Source: Pseudomonadota bacterium (GTDB lineage Bacteria; Myxococcota_A; UBA9042; GCA-2863065). From it: a stretch of DNA of 64,000 nucleotides. Below the pieces are notes generated by a model, which was not told where the DNA came from, made no database searches, and saw only the letters and a list, made by a program, of their open reading frames with translations. The position numbers and the translations under genes were made by a program. Positions 1-14,287 of this stretch are shown one piece after another (the first letter of the stretch is position 1; every line of letters starts with the position of its first letter). The DNA lies in contig SXOO01000032.1 of the NCBI GenBank assembly GCA_005776725.1, positions 1 to 64,000 of the forward strand, given 5' to 3'.

Positions 1-1
1 G

Positions 2-100
2 GGGCAGTTCCGGATTCCAACCGGATTCCCTCTTCGTGGCATCCCCCTCGACCCCAATGTCGAGCTGCGCCACTGGGAGACGTGGGAGGAGGCCATATAG
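2..100 (+). CDS. 3' end of an unrecognised protein (partial)
   Basis: An open frame enters from the left edge and ends at TAG 98-100. The 32 visible residues finish with HWETWEEAI. Composition (W, E, P, aliphatics) and third-position G/C look coding. The start and most of the protein lie outside the window, so no family can be named. It converges on the FG-GAP lipoprotein gene, whose stop lies 32 bases further on. Confidence 0.45.
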   Translation, partial: GQFRIPTGFPLRGIPLDPNVELRHWETWEEAI

Positions 101-132
101 CGCCTGACCCCGCGTCAACCATCGCTCGGCCT

Positions 133-2211
133 CTATGGCATGGGGTCGCGCGCAGCGTCAACGGCGCTCTGTCCCTGCACCACGAGGTAGCGCCTGTCCC
201 CGGCCAGCTCGAACGTCTGCGTCTCACGAGTGAGGCTCGGCCATGTGACCTTTACCGTGGCCTTGCACGCATCCCCGAGCCCGAAGTGCAGCATGGGATC
301 ACGCTGTGTGCTGCCTTGGCCGTGGCCGCCGTCAACGGTACCGGTCTGGGTGACGCCGCCCGCCGTGACCTCGACGCGGGCGCCGATCGCCGCGCCGTTA
401 CTGCCGGTGCCGCCCTGGAGCCGCAGCTGCAAGAAGTGGCCGCCGAGCTGGTTCTGATGCAGGTGGATCTGGTCGTCGGGCTGGCAGTCCGCGCCCAGCT
501 GACCTTCGCAGCGCATCCGGGTGTGACCCGTGACCACGTCGATGTCGCCGTCATGATCGAAGTCGGCGGCCACCACGCCAGCGGCGCGGAAGCGCTCGAA
601 GAAGTCTGCCGGGGCCACCTCCTGGAACTGGCGCGGCGCCACCTGGCGCCAGAGCAGCGCGCGGTTGGTCGGGTAGTCAGAGGCGGCGATGTGCACGTCG
701 AGCCAGCCGTCGTTGTCGAAGTCGTAGATGGCGGAGGTGATGTCGCCCTGGTCCCAATACGAGCCGTCGTGCACACGCGTCAGCCCGGTTACGGCGTTGC
801 CCGGCCGCACCAGCCGCACCAACGGCTCGCCAGTGTTGAAGAGCAGCTCACTCTCGTCGGACGAAGAGCCCACGTCCGAGTGCTTGATCTCGTTGGTCAA
901 GAGGTCGAAGAAGCCGTCGTTGTCCACGTCGGCACAGACCGTGGTGCCGCTGTTGCCGCCCAGTCGCCAGGGCTGCCGGTCGTCCGGGTGACTCCACCGA
1001 TAGTTCGGCCCGAACGCGGCCGCGAGCTGTGCGCACACCTGAGGGTCAGACTCCGGCACCGTGCCGCACTCCGCGTCCGTGGGCACATCCGCGCAGTGAC
1101 ACTGCGCCGAGAGGTTGTCCCGCCAGTCCATCCCCTCGTCGAAGGCGTAGCCGGAGGCGACGCTCTCGTTCACGAAGCGCACCCCCTGCTCGCCCAGCTC
1201 GGCCCGCCAAAGGTGGTTGGGCACGCGGCCGTAGCTGGCGCTGAGCAGCTCGTCGAAGCCGTCATTGTTCAGGTCGCAAGCCGTCGCGGCCCAGGCCCAC
1301 GAGTGGGACAGCGCTCCGTTGAGGGCCTGGAGCGTGGACCAGGGCAGCGTGCTCAGCCCGACGTACTGGGTCACGTCCACGAAGCGTCCGGCGCCGTCGT
1401 TGCGCCAGAGGCGGTCTTGCAGCGGCTGCTGTGCGCCGCCGGGCATGTTGTGCACCACCCACAAGTCGAGCAACCCGTCGCGGTCGTAGTCCACGAACGC
1501 CGCTGAGGTCGGCACGGCCGCCTGGCCCACGGCGCGCAGCGGGTTGTCGGCCGGGCCGAGGGTGAAGTGACCCTCGCCGTCTCCGAGCAAGATCTCGCTC
1601 GACTCCGTGTCGGTGGCGCCCGCGACCATGCCGCGACCCAGGAAGAAGTCGATGTCGCCGTCGTTGTCCACGTCGCCGGCCACGTAGACCGAGGCGCCCT
1701 GACCTTCGTCCGCCGACGGCGTCAGTCGACGCTGCAGCAGCCCGCTCGCTTGCGTGGCGTCCTCGAACGTCCTCTTGCGCGTGTTGCGCAGCAGCCACGT
1801 GTCGCGGCCGCCGCCTTCGCCCCATACGTTGGTGCCACCGCCGTGCACGAGCAGGTCGGTCCACCCATCGCTGTCGTAGTCCACCGCGTTCATCCGCGCG
1901 CCGCGCACGCCCTGCAGTCCCCAGGCCTCGGTGACGTCTTTGAACGCGGCGTCGCCAGGCTTCCAGCGGGTGCCGACGGTGCAGACAAGGGGCTCGCCGC
2001 TGACGTCCTCCACCACGGCCGCGTCGCCCACAACGCCCGCGTCGCCCACAATCCCCGCGTCGCCCGTGACGCCCGCGTCGCCCGCCACTGCATCGGCGCT
2101 CGCCGCGTCGTCCGTGACGCCCGCGTCGCCCGTGCCCGCGGGCTCCGTGCTCCCGCAAGCGGCCACAACGAGCGCTAGCAGCGTGACCTCGACTCGTACG
2201 ACGCTCTTCAT
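133..2211 (-). CDS. FG-GAP/VCBS repeat lipoprotein with C-terminal ASPIC/UnbV domain
   Basis: A secreted beta-propeller protein of 692 residues. The start is set at the ATG before a lipoprotein signal (MKSVVRV..., lipobox LVVAAC, Cys19), with GAGGG just upstream. An open frame continues 87 codons further, but that extension is Arg/Pro-rich and overlaps a different relic gene. After the signal comes a low-complexity linker of repeated GDAGV-like units, then at least seven FG-GAP calcium-loop motifs of the type DxDxDGxxD (for example DYDSDGWTD, DVDNDGDID, DFDNDGWLD, DFDHDGDID). An ASPIC/UnbV-type domain with GSNGAAIGARVEV lies near residue 608. FG-GAP proteins are usually outer-surface or extracellular binding proteins; the ligand cannot be inferred. 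Confidence 0.88.
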   Translation of the reverse strand: MKSVVRVEVTLLALVVAACGSTEPAGTGDAGVTDDAASADAVAGDAGVTGDAGIVGDAGVVGDAAVVEDVSGEPLVCTVGTRWKPGDAAFKDVTEAWGLQGVRGARMNAVDYDSDGWTDLLVHGGGTNVWGEGGGRDTWLLRNTRKRTFEDATQASGLLQRRLTPSADEGQGASVYVAGDVDNDGDIDFFLGRGMVAGATDTESSEILLGDGEGHFTLGPADNPLRAVGQAAVPTSAAFVDYDRDGLLDLWVVHNMPGGAQQPLQDRLWRNDGAGRFVDVTQYVGLSTLPWSTLQALNGALSHSWAWAATACDLNNDGFDELLSASYGRVPNHLWRAELGEQGVRFVNESVASGYAFDEGMDWRDNLSAQCHCADVPTDAECGTVPESDPQVCAQLAAAFGPNYRWSHPDDRQPWRLGGNSGTTVCADVDNDGFFDLLTNEIKHSDVGSSSDESELLFNTGEPLVRLVRPGNAVTGLTRVHDGSYWDQGDITSAIYDFDNDGWLDVHIAASDYPTNRALLWRQVAPRQFQEVAPADFFERFRAAGVVAADFDHDGDIDVVTGHTRMRCEGQLGADCQPDDQIHLHQNQLGGHFLQLRLQGGTGSNGAAIGARVEVTAGGVTQTGTVDGGHGQGSTQRDPMLHFGLGDACKATVKVTWPSLTRETQTFELAGDRRYLVVQGQSAVDAARDPMP

Positions 2212-2251
2212 CTGGCCCTCTTCGCTCGCCACCCGGCGGGTCTTCCCGACG

Positions 2252-2509
2252 CTACGTCCGGCCGCGAGGCGAAGCAATGAGGCGTGGCCTCCAGGGTTGG
2301 GCGTGCGCCAACGGCGAGGCGTGGCGAGCGAGCCGTCTACGGCGGCACTCCTGAGCGAGCGCGCGCATGGCCGTCGTCTTGCCGGTCTGGCGGGGCGCGT
2401 GGAGCACGAACCAGGCCTCGTCCTGAACGAGCTGCATGACGTGCGGCAGGCGGTCCAGCGCGGGCAAGGCACATCGTGTCGGCCAGCCCGACGTCGGGCG
2501 CCAACGCCC
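2252..2509 (-). pseudogene. N-terminal relic of an AAA-type (P-loop) ATPase
   Basis: Reading leftward from a stop at 2510-2512, the frame encodes LPALDRLPHVMQ followed by FVLHAPRQTGKTTAMRALA. The second stretch carries an intact Walker A (APRQTGKTT) in the context typical of the AAA-ATPase-like family common in myxobacteria. After ALAQE the similarity ends in Arg/Pro-rich sequence and a stop, about 70 residues in, so the Walker B and the rest of a several-hundred-residue ATPase are absent. No good ATG or ribosome site is present; only TTG or GTG codons could start it. It is best read as a 5' gene fragment left by deletion. Loss of function is inferred from length. Confidence 0.6.
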
Positions 2510-2607
2510 TCACGCCGGCCTACGGTGGCGGTCAGTACCTGACGACGGACCTTGCCAATCCAGAGACCCTGCTCCAGGGGATCCTGCTCGGACCGCCAGA
2601 GGACACG

Positions 2608-7203
<4,596 letters not shown>

Positions 7204-7424
7204 GCAGCACCCCTCTGGGCCAGCAGTGTACGCATGCGCGTAGCGGGTCGTCTCGGCGTGTACTCCGGGCCGTCCGGTCCGGCCCTGGCGCGCCCCCGAC
7301 CCAGTTCATCGCGACTTCTTGCGCGGCCGTCCTCGTCACGCGTCCAGCGGAGATGAGGGCCTCGAGAGGGCTCCCGAGAACCCGGCCCTGCAAGGGGCCA
7401 CCTGCTCGAGCTGGAGGAACGACG

Positions 7425-7571
7425 ATGACCACCCCTTTGAGCACGGCGACGCCGGAACTGGGCGTGGAGCGCGCCTTCCGCGACGCCCGCGCTGCAACCG
7501 TGATGGCGCCCACTTCCGACACCCTCTACGATTTATTTGGCAGATCCGTGCTCGGCCTCCCGGCGTTCTGA
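7425..7571 (+). CDS. Candidate small protein (48 residues)
   Basis: A short frame opens with ATG preceded by GGAGG with an eight-base spacer, the strongest ribosome site in the otherwise empty 443-bp interval between two divergent genes. The product starts MTTPLSTATPELGVERA and ends LFGRSVLGLPAF. Roughly four fifths of its third positions are G or C, as in neighbouring genes. No signal peptide, membrane segment or known family is visible. It could be a real small protein or the leader of the protease gene 75 bases downstream. The rest of 7204-7646 shows nothing recognisable. Confidence 0.4.
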   Translation: MTTPLSTATPELGVERAFRDARAATVMAPTSDTLYDLFGRSVLGLPAF

Positions 7572-7646
7572 GCCGGGCCATTCACCTGGGTTGAAGAGCG
7601 CAGCTCGCAGCGTCCGGCGCGTCCACTGCCGTCGGCGAGGAGGATC

Positions 7647-9548
7647 ATGAAGGACGGGACCACGACACGGATAATCCTGGCGATCGCGCTGCTCGTGTGC
7701 GGATGTCGTCGCGGCGGCGGGGGGAGGGGCGACGCGACCGGCGACGAGGCGGTGTCCCCGGACGCGCTCGGCACAGACGGGCAGGGCGGCGCGTGTCCCG
7801 CCGGCGAGCATGGAGTCGACGGCGTGTGCGTCGGTGACGTCTTCGATGAGATCGAGCTGCCTGGGACCCTGGATGCGACCCAGATGAAGGATGGTCGCTG
7901 GATCCGGCGTGACACCCTGCTCGTGCAGTTGGTCGCGCAAGGCGCGGCGCGCGCCGACGCCGACGTCGTGGCCGCAAGGCTCGGGGGCCGCGTCACGGGC
8001 TGGATCGGTGCTGCGTCGGTCTTTCTGCTCGCGTTCGACGACGGCGCAGAGCCGGAGGCCCTCGAGGCCCGGATCGCGATCGTGGCGGCGGATGCTGCCG
8101 TCGCCAGCGCCACCCTCGACGAGCTCGTGGCCGGCGCCGCCTCTCGGAAACCCTCCGACAACGAGCAGGTGGCGGCTGGCCAAGCTGTCGTGGACGCCGC
8201 AGGCGTTCCGGGGGCCTACAAGGGCGCCAAGGGTCTCGAAGCGTACGACCTGGCTCGGGTCCGTGGAGCCTGGGATCAGATCTGGACCCAGAATCCGAAG
8301 CTGACGCCGGTGCGGGTAGCCATCCTCGACGGAGAGGTGGTCAGGGACCCCGTCTTTGCGAGCCTCCCGTTTCGGAATGCGGCAGACCTGCGTGTGCCCG
8401 AGATGAAGTCCACAGCCACCGGACACGGGACGGCAGTCGCATCCATCGCTGGGGCGCCCACCGACGGTCACGGAATGAACGGGGTTCTCGGGGGCCTCGA
8501 CTGCCTCTCGTACGACCTCACGCCCGTCGTCACGTCCGGCGTCGTCAAGGACCTCGACGCCCGCGAACGCACCTACATCAGCGTGATCCTGGCCGGGCTC
8601 GCGAAGGCGGTCGCGGCCGGGGCCAGAGTCGTGAACCTGTCTCAAGGCATCTTGCGATATGGCGATGCGATGAACGCGCCCCTGGGCCAGGCGAGGCGCA
8701 TCGTCGCGGGCGCCAAGAAGGTGCTGTTCGTGATGGCGGTGGGCAATGACACAACCGGCCCAGAGTCGCTGGTCGATGCGGCGGTGAACTGGCCCTCGGT
8801 GCTCGCGAACACCGAGGACAACGTCGTGGCCGTCGCCGCGGTGGATCTGGAACGAGAGGCCGTGGTGACCTCCAACCGGGACGTCGGAAACGGTGGCGTG
8901 ACGCTCTCGGCGCCCGGCGAGAAGGTGCTCGCCTCACACCCGAACGGCACCCTCCGCTTCCTGGAGGAGACCTCTGCGGCCAGTCCGCTGGTCTCCGGCG
9001 CCGCCGGGCTCATCCTGGCCATCTGGCCGGAGGCGAGCGGAGCCGACGTGAAGCAGCTGCTGCTCCAGAACAACGGCGGCGCGCTCGAGGCGCCGCTCCA
9101 CGTGCTCCTCGACGTTCAGGCCGCCGTCACCGCTGCGCTCGGCAAGATCCCGGCGGAGCGGCTCGGGAAGGGCACCTGTCAGTCGCCCCCGGATGTCGGG
9201 TCGTGCGGGACGGGCTGCGTCGCGTGCATTGGTGGCCCCAGCGCCTCCCTCAGCATGGTCTGTGCCACCATCAACGAGAAGGCGCCGTATTTCGACCCCG
9301 TCACCGGGATATCTGGCGGGGCGTCCGGCGGCCCCGACGGCGTGCCCGCCACGTGTTACCCGGGCTCGCGCTACAGCTGCTGCGGCACTAGCGTCCCCGA
9401 ATCCCATAACTCCATCTGCGAGACCGCGAAATTCCCGGTCTGCTCGTGCTGCAAGGGCGACACCGAGGTTCAGGTGAGCTTCGCGTATTGCTTGCCGGCC
9501 GGCAGCACGCCCTACGAGTGTTCGGATGGATGGGGGCCCTGCCAGTAG
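7647..9548 (+). CDS. Subtilisin-like (S8) serine protease, lipoprotein
   Basis: A 633-residue secreted peptidase. The start is ATG with GAGGAGGATC directly upstream. The signal ends in a lipobox-like LLVCGC (Cys18 or Cys20). The catalytic triad appears in S8 order: Asp228 in VAILDGE, His260 in GHGTAVASIAG, Ser443 in ETSAASP. The oxyanion Asn is in MAVGND. Residues before 228 resemble an inhibitory propeptide. After the catalytic domain, a Cys-rich tail of about 120 residues (CVACIGG, YSCCGTS, CSCCKG) probably forms disulfides and may bind substrate or surface. The usual GTS around the nucleophile is ETS here, a tolerated but uncommon variation. Activity is inferred, not shown. Confidence 0.9.
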   Translation: MKDGTTTRIILAIALLVCGCRRGGGGRGDATGDEAVSPDALGTDGQGGACPAGEHGVDGVCVGDVFDEIELPGTLDATQMKDGRWIRRDTLLVQLVAQGAARADADVVAARLGGRVTGWIGAASVFLLAFDDGAEPEALEARIAIVAADAAVASATLDELVAGAASRKPSDNEQVAAGQAVVDAAGVPGAYKGAKGLEAYDLARVRGAWDQIWTQNPKLTPVRVAILDGEVVRDPVFASLPFRNAADLRVPEMKSTATGHGTAVASIAGAPTDGHGMNGVLGGLDCLSYDLTPVVTSGVVKDLDARERTYISVILAGLAKAVAAGARVVNLSQGILRYGDAMNAPLGQARRIVAGAKKVLFVMAVGNDTTGPESLVDAAVNWPSVLANTEDNVVAVAAVDLEREAVVTSNRDVGNGGVTLSAPGEKVLASHPNGTLRFLEETSAASPLVSGAAGLILAIWPEASGADVKQLLLQNNGGALEAPLHVLLDVQAAVTAALGKIPAERLGKGTCQSPPDVGSCGTGCVACIGGPSASLSMVCATINEKAPYFDPVTGISGGASGGPDGVPATCYPGSRYSCCGTSVPESHNSICETAKFPVCSCCKGDTEVQVSFAYCLPAGSTPYECSDGWGPCQ

Positions 9549-9728
9549 CGGGCGGCAGGAGAGCCATCGCCGTCAAGGGGCTCCCCGCGGCGCGGGTCGA
9601 GGTTTTTCGGAGGTCAGAATCACTCCCCGAGAAAGGGTGCTCCACGAGCGGGACGTAGACGCCGGGCCCGGCTACCCTCCGCCCACACGTCCAGACCGGC
9701 CAATTTCGAGGCCCCAGGAGCCAGCACC

Positions 9729-11543
9729 ATGAACTCGAACCCACTCGTCACCGACCGTGAGCTGGCGTTCCAGTTGTTCGAGGTGCACGACGCCCCCGCG
9801 CTCTGCGCGCTCCCGTACTTCTCGGACCATGATCGCTCCACCTTCGACATGACCGTCTCGGTCGCGGCGCGGTTCGCTCGCGAGCAGCTCTTCCCAACCT
9901 ACAAGGCGATGGACGAGTCACCGCCGGTCCTTCATGACGGCCACCTCGCGGTCCACCCGGCGGCCCACCGGCTGTACCCAAAGCTCCTCGAGCTGGGCCT
10001 CCTCAGCGCCACCAGGCCCTACGCGGTTGGAGGGCAGCAGCTCCCGAGCCTAGTCTCCATCGCCAGCCAGCTCGTCCTGATGGCCGGGAACGCCGCCATC
10101 ACCGGCTTCCCGCTCCTCACGAGCGGCGCGGCCCATCTGCTCGAGCGGTTCGCGGATGCAGACCTGGCCTCGTGGGCGCTCGAGCCGATGCTCTCCGGAC
10201 GCTGGGGGGGCACGATGGCGCTCACCGAGCCGCACGCCGGCTCGTCCCTGGGCGACATCACGACTCAAGCGACCCTGTTGGAGGGGCGTCGTTATCGGGT
10301 CCGGGGCTCCAAGATCTTCATCTCGGCGGGCGAACACGACCTCACCGAGAACATCGTCCACATGACCCTGGCGCGCGTCCCTGGCGCCCCGGCTGGCAGC
10401 CGCGGTGTGTCCCTGTTCGCCGTGCCGAAGCGCCGTCTCGAGGGCGGCGCGCTCGTCCCGAACGACCTGCGCGCCTCGCAGGCCATCCACAAGATCGGAT
10501 GGCGCGGCCTGCCCAGCCTCGTCATCGACTACGGCGACGCCGACGACTGCATCGGCTGGCTCGTGGGAGAGCCGAACAAGGGCCTGTCGTACATGTTCGA
10601 GATGATGAACGCGGCGCGGATCATGGTGGGCGCGAATGGCGTCGCCACGGCGTCGGCCGCCTATCACCAGTCACTCCAGTACGCGCTCGAGCGGCCCCAA
10701 GGGCGCGCGCTCTCCGACCGCGACCCGGCCCAGCCCCAGCGCGCGATCATCGAGCACGCAGACGTGCGGCGCATGCTGCTGCGCCAGAAGGCCATCGTGG
10801 AAGGCGGCCTGTCGCTGGTGTTGGCCGCGGCCCGGCTCGACGACGTCGCGTCCCATGGGGTCGAGGCCAGCGCCCAGGCGGAGGCGCTGTCCCTGCTCGG
10901 GCTCCTCACACCGATCGTCAAGACCTTCCCCGCGGAGTGGGGCTTCGAGTCCAACGCGCTCGCGCTGCAGATCCACGGCGGCTACGGCTACTCCAGCGAG
11001 TATCTGCCGGAGTCGTGGCTTCGCGATCAGAAGCTGAACTCCATCCACGAGGGCACCACAGGTATTCAAGGCCTCGACCTGCTCGGTCGGAAGGCCATCG
11101 GCGATCGCGGGGTGGCGCTCCGGTTGCTTGCGGCGGCCATCCAGCGGGCGGTGTTACAGGCCGCCGAGTCCGCGCCAGAGGACCGCGGGCTCGACGCGCT
11201 CGGTGGGGCGCTGATGCGGGCCATGGAGCGGCTGGGCGGCGTCACGATGACGCTCGCCATGAAGGGCGCCACCGGCGACGTCGCATCGATGATGCGCCAC
11301 AGCACGGACTACCTGTCTGCCACGTGCATCATCGTGGTCGCCTGGCAGTGGCTCGTGATGGCCACGGCGGCCGCGCGCGGCCTCGAGGGCGCGCCATCCA
11401 AGGCCGACGCCGCCTTCTACCGCGGCAAGCGCGCCGCGGCTGACTACTGGTTCCGGACCGAGCTCCCTCGCGCGCTGCGGCATCTCGAGCTGTGCGAGAG
11501 CGGCGAGGACTCGTTCTCACGGATTGAGAAGGACGAGTTCTGA
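9729..11543 (+). CDS. Acyl-CoA dehydrogenase (DmdC-like, with extended C-terminal domain)
   Basis: A 604-residue cytosolic flavoprotein that should oxidise an acyl-CoA to the enoyl-CoA and pass electrons to ETF. The start is ATG with AGGAG nine bases upstream. It shows ACAD landmarks in order: the FAD/substrate loop [23 protein letters not shown], the helical segment [15 protein letters not shown], and the catalytic-base region [10 protein letters not shown] with Glu441. The extra C-terminal domain of about 120 residues and the overall length match the long ACAD subfamily that includes 3-methylmercaptopropionyl-CoA dehydrogenase (DmdC), so the substrate could be MMPA-CoA or a fatty acyl-CoA. 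No partner pathway genes lie nearby, so the substrate remains open. Confidence 0.9.
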   Translation: MNSNPLVTDRELAFQLFEVHDAPALCALPYFSDHDRSTFDMTVSVAARFAREQLFPTYKAMDESPPVLHDGHLAVHPAAHRLYPKLLELGLLSATRPYAVGGQQLPSLVSIASQLVLMAGNAAITGFPLLTSGAAHLLERFADADLASWALEPMLSGRWGGTMALTEPHAGSSLGDITTQATLLEGRRYRVRGSKIFISAGEHDLTENIVHMTLARVPGAPAGSRGVSLFAVPKRRLEGGALVPNDLRASQAIHKIGWRGLPSLVIDYGDADDCIGWLVGEPNKGLSYMFEMMNAARIMVGANGVATASAAYHQSLQYALERPQGRALSDRDPAQPQRAIIEHADVRRMLLRQKAIVEGGLSLVLAAARLDDVASHGVEASAQAEALSLLGLLTPIVKTFPAEWGFESNALALQIHGGYGYSSEYLPESWLRDQKLNSIHEGTTGIQGLDLLGRKAIGDRGVALRLLAAAIQRAVLQAAESAPEDRGLDALGGALMRAMERLGGVTMTLAMKGATGDVASMMRHSTDYLSATCIIVVAWQWLVMATAAARGLEGAPSKADAAFYRGKRAAADYWFRTELPRALRHLELCESGEDSFSRIEKDEF

Positions 11544-11578
11544 GGCGCCCGGGACGGTCACATCCAGGCGCGGTGCGG

Positions 11579-12703
11579 TCAGTCGAGGAAGGTGGCCGGC
11601 AGCGAGACGTCGGTCGCGGTAGCCAGGGGCACCGGCAGCACGTCGTCGATCGCCAGCCCGGCCTCAACACACGCGCCATCGGCCGCCGTCTGCCAGGTGC
11701 CGATCGTGGCGCACAGGGTGGGGAACCCGGAGAGCCCGAGCATGCTCTCGAAGACGCCGCTGGCCTCGGCCCGGCCGACCCACAGCTCCGCGTCCTCACG
11801 CCAGCGGCCGATGTAGAGCAGCTCTGACGGCGTGGGTGCGGCCGCGAGATTGTCGTGCAGGCTGAGCGTCTTGGTCACGGCCTCCGGGCTGTGGCCGGTG
11901 GCGGTGATCACGGCGTGCCGGAACGCGACGAAGGACTCGCCGTCATCCCCGGGGACTCCCCAGTGGATCTCGGTCCGGCGCGTGCCGTCGGCGGCGTGCT
12001 CCCACCGCGCTGCGATGCCGGTGCCGGTCTCTCCGCCTCCGAGTGACGCGAGCTGGCGCATGACGAAGTGGCCCGACCCCGCGCTCGAGTCTGTTGGCCA
12101 ACTCTCGAAGCGCCCGGCGATGAAGGGCTCGCCTCCGAGCGAGAGCCGGAAACAGACGGGCAAGGCACCGGTATTGCCGGAGCAGGCCGCCGCGCCCTCA
12201 GGGGCGTCTCCGGCGTGGACCGTGAAGTCGAAGTGTGCCGCGAGCTCCGGCGAGCCGCCGACGACCAGCGACGCGTCGTGCGCCGTGACGTCCGCCCCCA
12301 CCGGGATCTCGATAGTGTGCAGGGCCGCGAGGATGGTATCGACGACCTGCTGGCTCTCCATCAGGAGGCCGGGCCCTTGCTCGATGGTGGTGGCGATCGC
12401 CGCCGAGTCGGCCTTCTGGTCCTGCCCGAGCTTTCCGAGCTCGATCCCCACCGCCGCCGGGAAGCGGAGCACGGCGGGGGGCTCGGTGGCGCCACCATCT
12501 TGGCCGTCCGTTCCATCTTCGCCATCCACCCCGTCAGTGGCATCGGGAGCGTCAGCGGCGTCGGTGCCATCAGCGAGGCCGTCGGTTGCGCCGCTGTTCC
12601 CAATGTCTTCCGTGGAGTCAGAGCTGCTGGTGCAAGAGACGGCGAACGTGAGGGCGAGGAGCGAGGTGTATCTGCGAATCATGGCGTCAGTCTGGGGCGT
12701 CAT
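11579..12703 (-). CDS. Unrecognised lipoprotein
   Basis: A 374-residue putative outer-membrane lipoprotein with no recognised domain. The start is taken at ATG 12703 because GGAGAG lies at good spacing; a second in-frame ATG at 12682 (MIRRYTSL) would also give a clean signal. The lipobox is FAVSC. It is followed by a Ser/Asp/Gly linker with repeated DGxDGxDG, then a globular region of about 280 residues with four or so cysteines. It converges on the acyl-CoA dehydrogenase gene, with 35 bases between stops and no clear terminator. Confidence 0.75.
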   Translation of the reverse strand: MTPQTDAMIRRYTSLLALTFAVSCTSSSDSTEDIGNSGATDGLADGTDAADAPDATDGVDGEDGTDGQDGGATEPPAVLRFPAAVGIELGKLGQDQKADSAAIATTIEQGPGLLMESQQVVDTILAALHTIEIPVGADVTAHDASLVVGGSPELAAHFDFTVHAGDAPEGAAACSGNTGALPVCFRLSLGGEPFIAGRFESWPTDSSAGSGHFVMRQLASLGGGETGTGIAARWEHAADGTRRTEIHWGVPGDDGESFVAFRHAVITATGHSPEAVTKTLSLHDNLAAAPTPSELLYIGRWREDAELWVGRAEASGVFESMLGLSGFPTLCATIGTWQTAADGACVEAGLAIDDVLPVPLATATDVSLPATFLD

Positions 12704-12808
12704 TCCCTCTCTCCACAAGGGAAAGATCGCGCCGCCAGCGGTGTCTGGGGTGCCTCCCCAGATCTTTTCACGCACCGTCAGCCCAACTGCTGGCGTCCAG
12801 GTTCCCCG

Positions 12809-14209
12809 CTACAGCGACTCGAACAGTCTCGCCAGCAGGTCGCTGCCCAGTCCCCGGGCCCTCGCTGCCAACTCCGCCCGCTCCGACGGCCCCAGGATCA
12901 CGCCCTGCCGCCACGGGCTGCAGCTGCTGTGCTCCGCTCCGCTCGCCAGGCAGCGCTCCACACCCTCACGCCGACCCGGCAGCTCCAGTGCGGCCACGAG
13001 ACCTGCCAGGCCCCGCTCCAGGGCCGGTCCGTCGTCCAGCACATAAGCCGCCAGCGTCCTTGTCAGCAGCACGGGGCCGTGGGGGTCTGTGATCTCTGCC
13101 GGCGAGATGGCGTCCAGCTCCCGCAGCGAGCTCGGCGGGTCGAACTGCAACAGATAGATCGCCCGGTCCAGGCGACCCTTCGCCAGCTCGGTGGGCGTGA
13201 GGTCGTGCTTTGGCGCGGGCACCTTCGCAGTCCAGCCCTTCGCCGCCAGAGTCTCCAGGGTACGCACGGCGATCGCCTCGTGGAGCGCTGGCTTGGGGTG
13301 ACAGTGGTCCCAGAAGAGCTCGAAGCCCCGCCCGGTGGGCGCCAGGTCCTCCACGTCCACCAGCAGCAGGTTGTCTCTCGTGTTCTTCTCGGCCAGGCGG
13401 CGGATGATCCGGTTCACCTCGGGCCCGGCGCGGAAGCAGTGTCGGCACGACTTCGTGGAGGGCACCGAGTTGAAGGCCCCGAAAGCCCTCCAGGTCTCTC
13501 GGAGCGTCATGCCCGACGCGGGGAAGCCCAGGTCGTTGTTGGCCACCACGGTAGAGATCACGAGGCGCGTGTCTTGGCAGGCGTCCAGCAGGGCCTGGTA
13601 GTTCTCCTCGAAGCGGTCGTAGACCTGGGCGTCGGTGAGGGCGGCCACGTCGAAGTCGGTGCCGCGCGGATCTGAGGGTGCGAGGTGGCGCCGCATGAAG
13701 CGGAAAAACCGGAACCGCTCGAGGAAGCGCCCGGCGGCCAACAGGGGCTCGGGGGGCTTGAACAGGGCCCAGCGCTCGAGGTGGAGGAACTCGTTGTGGC
13801 CGAAGTAGGCGTAGACGAAGCGGCTCTTCACGGCGCACGCGGCCTTGGCGCGCGCCAGGAGGTCGAAGGAGTCCTGCGCCGAGGACGCCAGGTTCACCAT
13901 CGCCGGCGGCTCGGGCTCGCGCCTCAGCGACTGCTCCATGAGGCTGCACATGTTCATGCGCTTCTCGAAGGGCGAGCCGGCCACTGTGGACTCGCCCAGG
14001 CAGATGAAGCGGCTTGGGCTCTCGCCGGCCAATTTTTTTTGCAGGCCCGCGTAGTCGAAGAGGCGCACCAGCGGGTCGGGGGCCGGCTCCGGGGCCTCGA
14101 CGTCGAAGGTCCAGAGCACGTACTCCAGCGCCGCCAGCATGGCGAGGGGGGCGGCGACCACGAGCGCGAGGCGCCGCAGCCACTCTCGGCGGTCGGGGCG
14201 AGAGGTCAC
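12809..14209 (-). CDS. Membrane-anchored SGNH/GDSL-like hydrolase
   Basis: A 466-residue protein (GTG start; a TTG 12 codons upstream is possible). One transmembrane helix at about residues 11-33 anchors a periplasmic SGNH domain. The blocks are visible: block I LGES (nucleophile Ser74, Glu replacing the Asp of GDS), an Asn block VNLASS, GHNE (Asn139) and a C-terminal DHCHP carrying the Asp/His pair. SGNH enzymes of this kind act as esterases or acetyltransferases on envelope glycans. The C-terminal 120 residues are helical and unassigned. Codons 57-59 (Gln-Lys-Lys) contain a run of eight A, unusual in this G+C-rich DNA. Confidence 0.8.
   Translation of the reverse strand: MTSRPDRREWLRRLALVVAAPLAMLAALEYVLWTFDVEAPEPAPDPLVRLFDYAGLQKKLAGESPSRFICLGESTVAGSPFEKRMNMCSLMEQSLRREPEPPAMVNLASSAQDSFDLLARAKAACAVKSRFVYAYFGHNEFLHLERWALFKPPEPLLAAGRFLERFRFFRFMRRHLAPSDPRGTDFDVAALTDAQVYDRFEENYQALLDACQDTRLVISTVVANNDLGFPASGMTLRETWRAFGAFNSVPSTKSCRHCFRAGPEVNRIIRRLAEKNTRDNLLLVDVEDLAPTGRGFELFWDHCHPKPALHEAIAVRTLETLAAKGWTAKVPAPKHDLTPTELAKGRLDRAIYLLQFDPPSSLRELDAISPAEITDPHGPVLLTRTLAAYVLDDGPALERGLAGLVAALELPGRREGVERCLASGAEHSSCSPWRQGVILGPSERAELAARARGLGSDLLARLFESL
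14033..14040. repeat. Homopolymer tract (T8 on +, A8 in coding strand)
   Basis: Eight consecutive T bases lie inside the SGNH hydrolase gene just downstream of its membrane helix codons. No other run of this length was noticed in the window. A one-base slip would truncate the enzyme before its catalytic Ser74. Confidence 0.7.
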
Positions 14210-14287
14210 GGCAAGAGCTTCGCCCGGCGAGCGCACGCGTGGCAACCCTGTTGGGCCGGAGGCGCCGAGGCCCAGCGGGGCCTCTGG

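Noticed and set aside
7533-8645. 370-codon minus-strand frame over the protease
   Set aside because: The plus strand has the S8 catalytic triad, ribosome site and signal peptide; the antisense frame has none.
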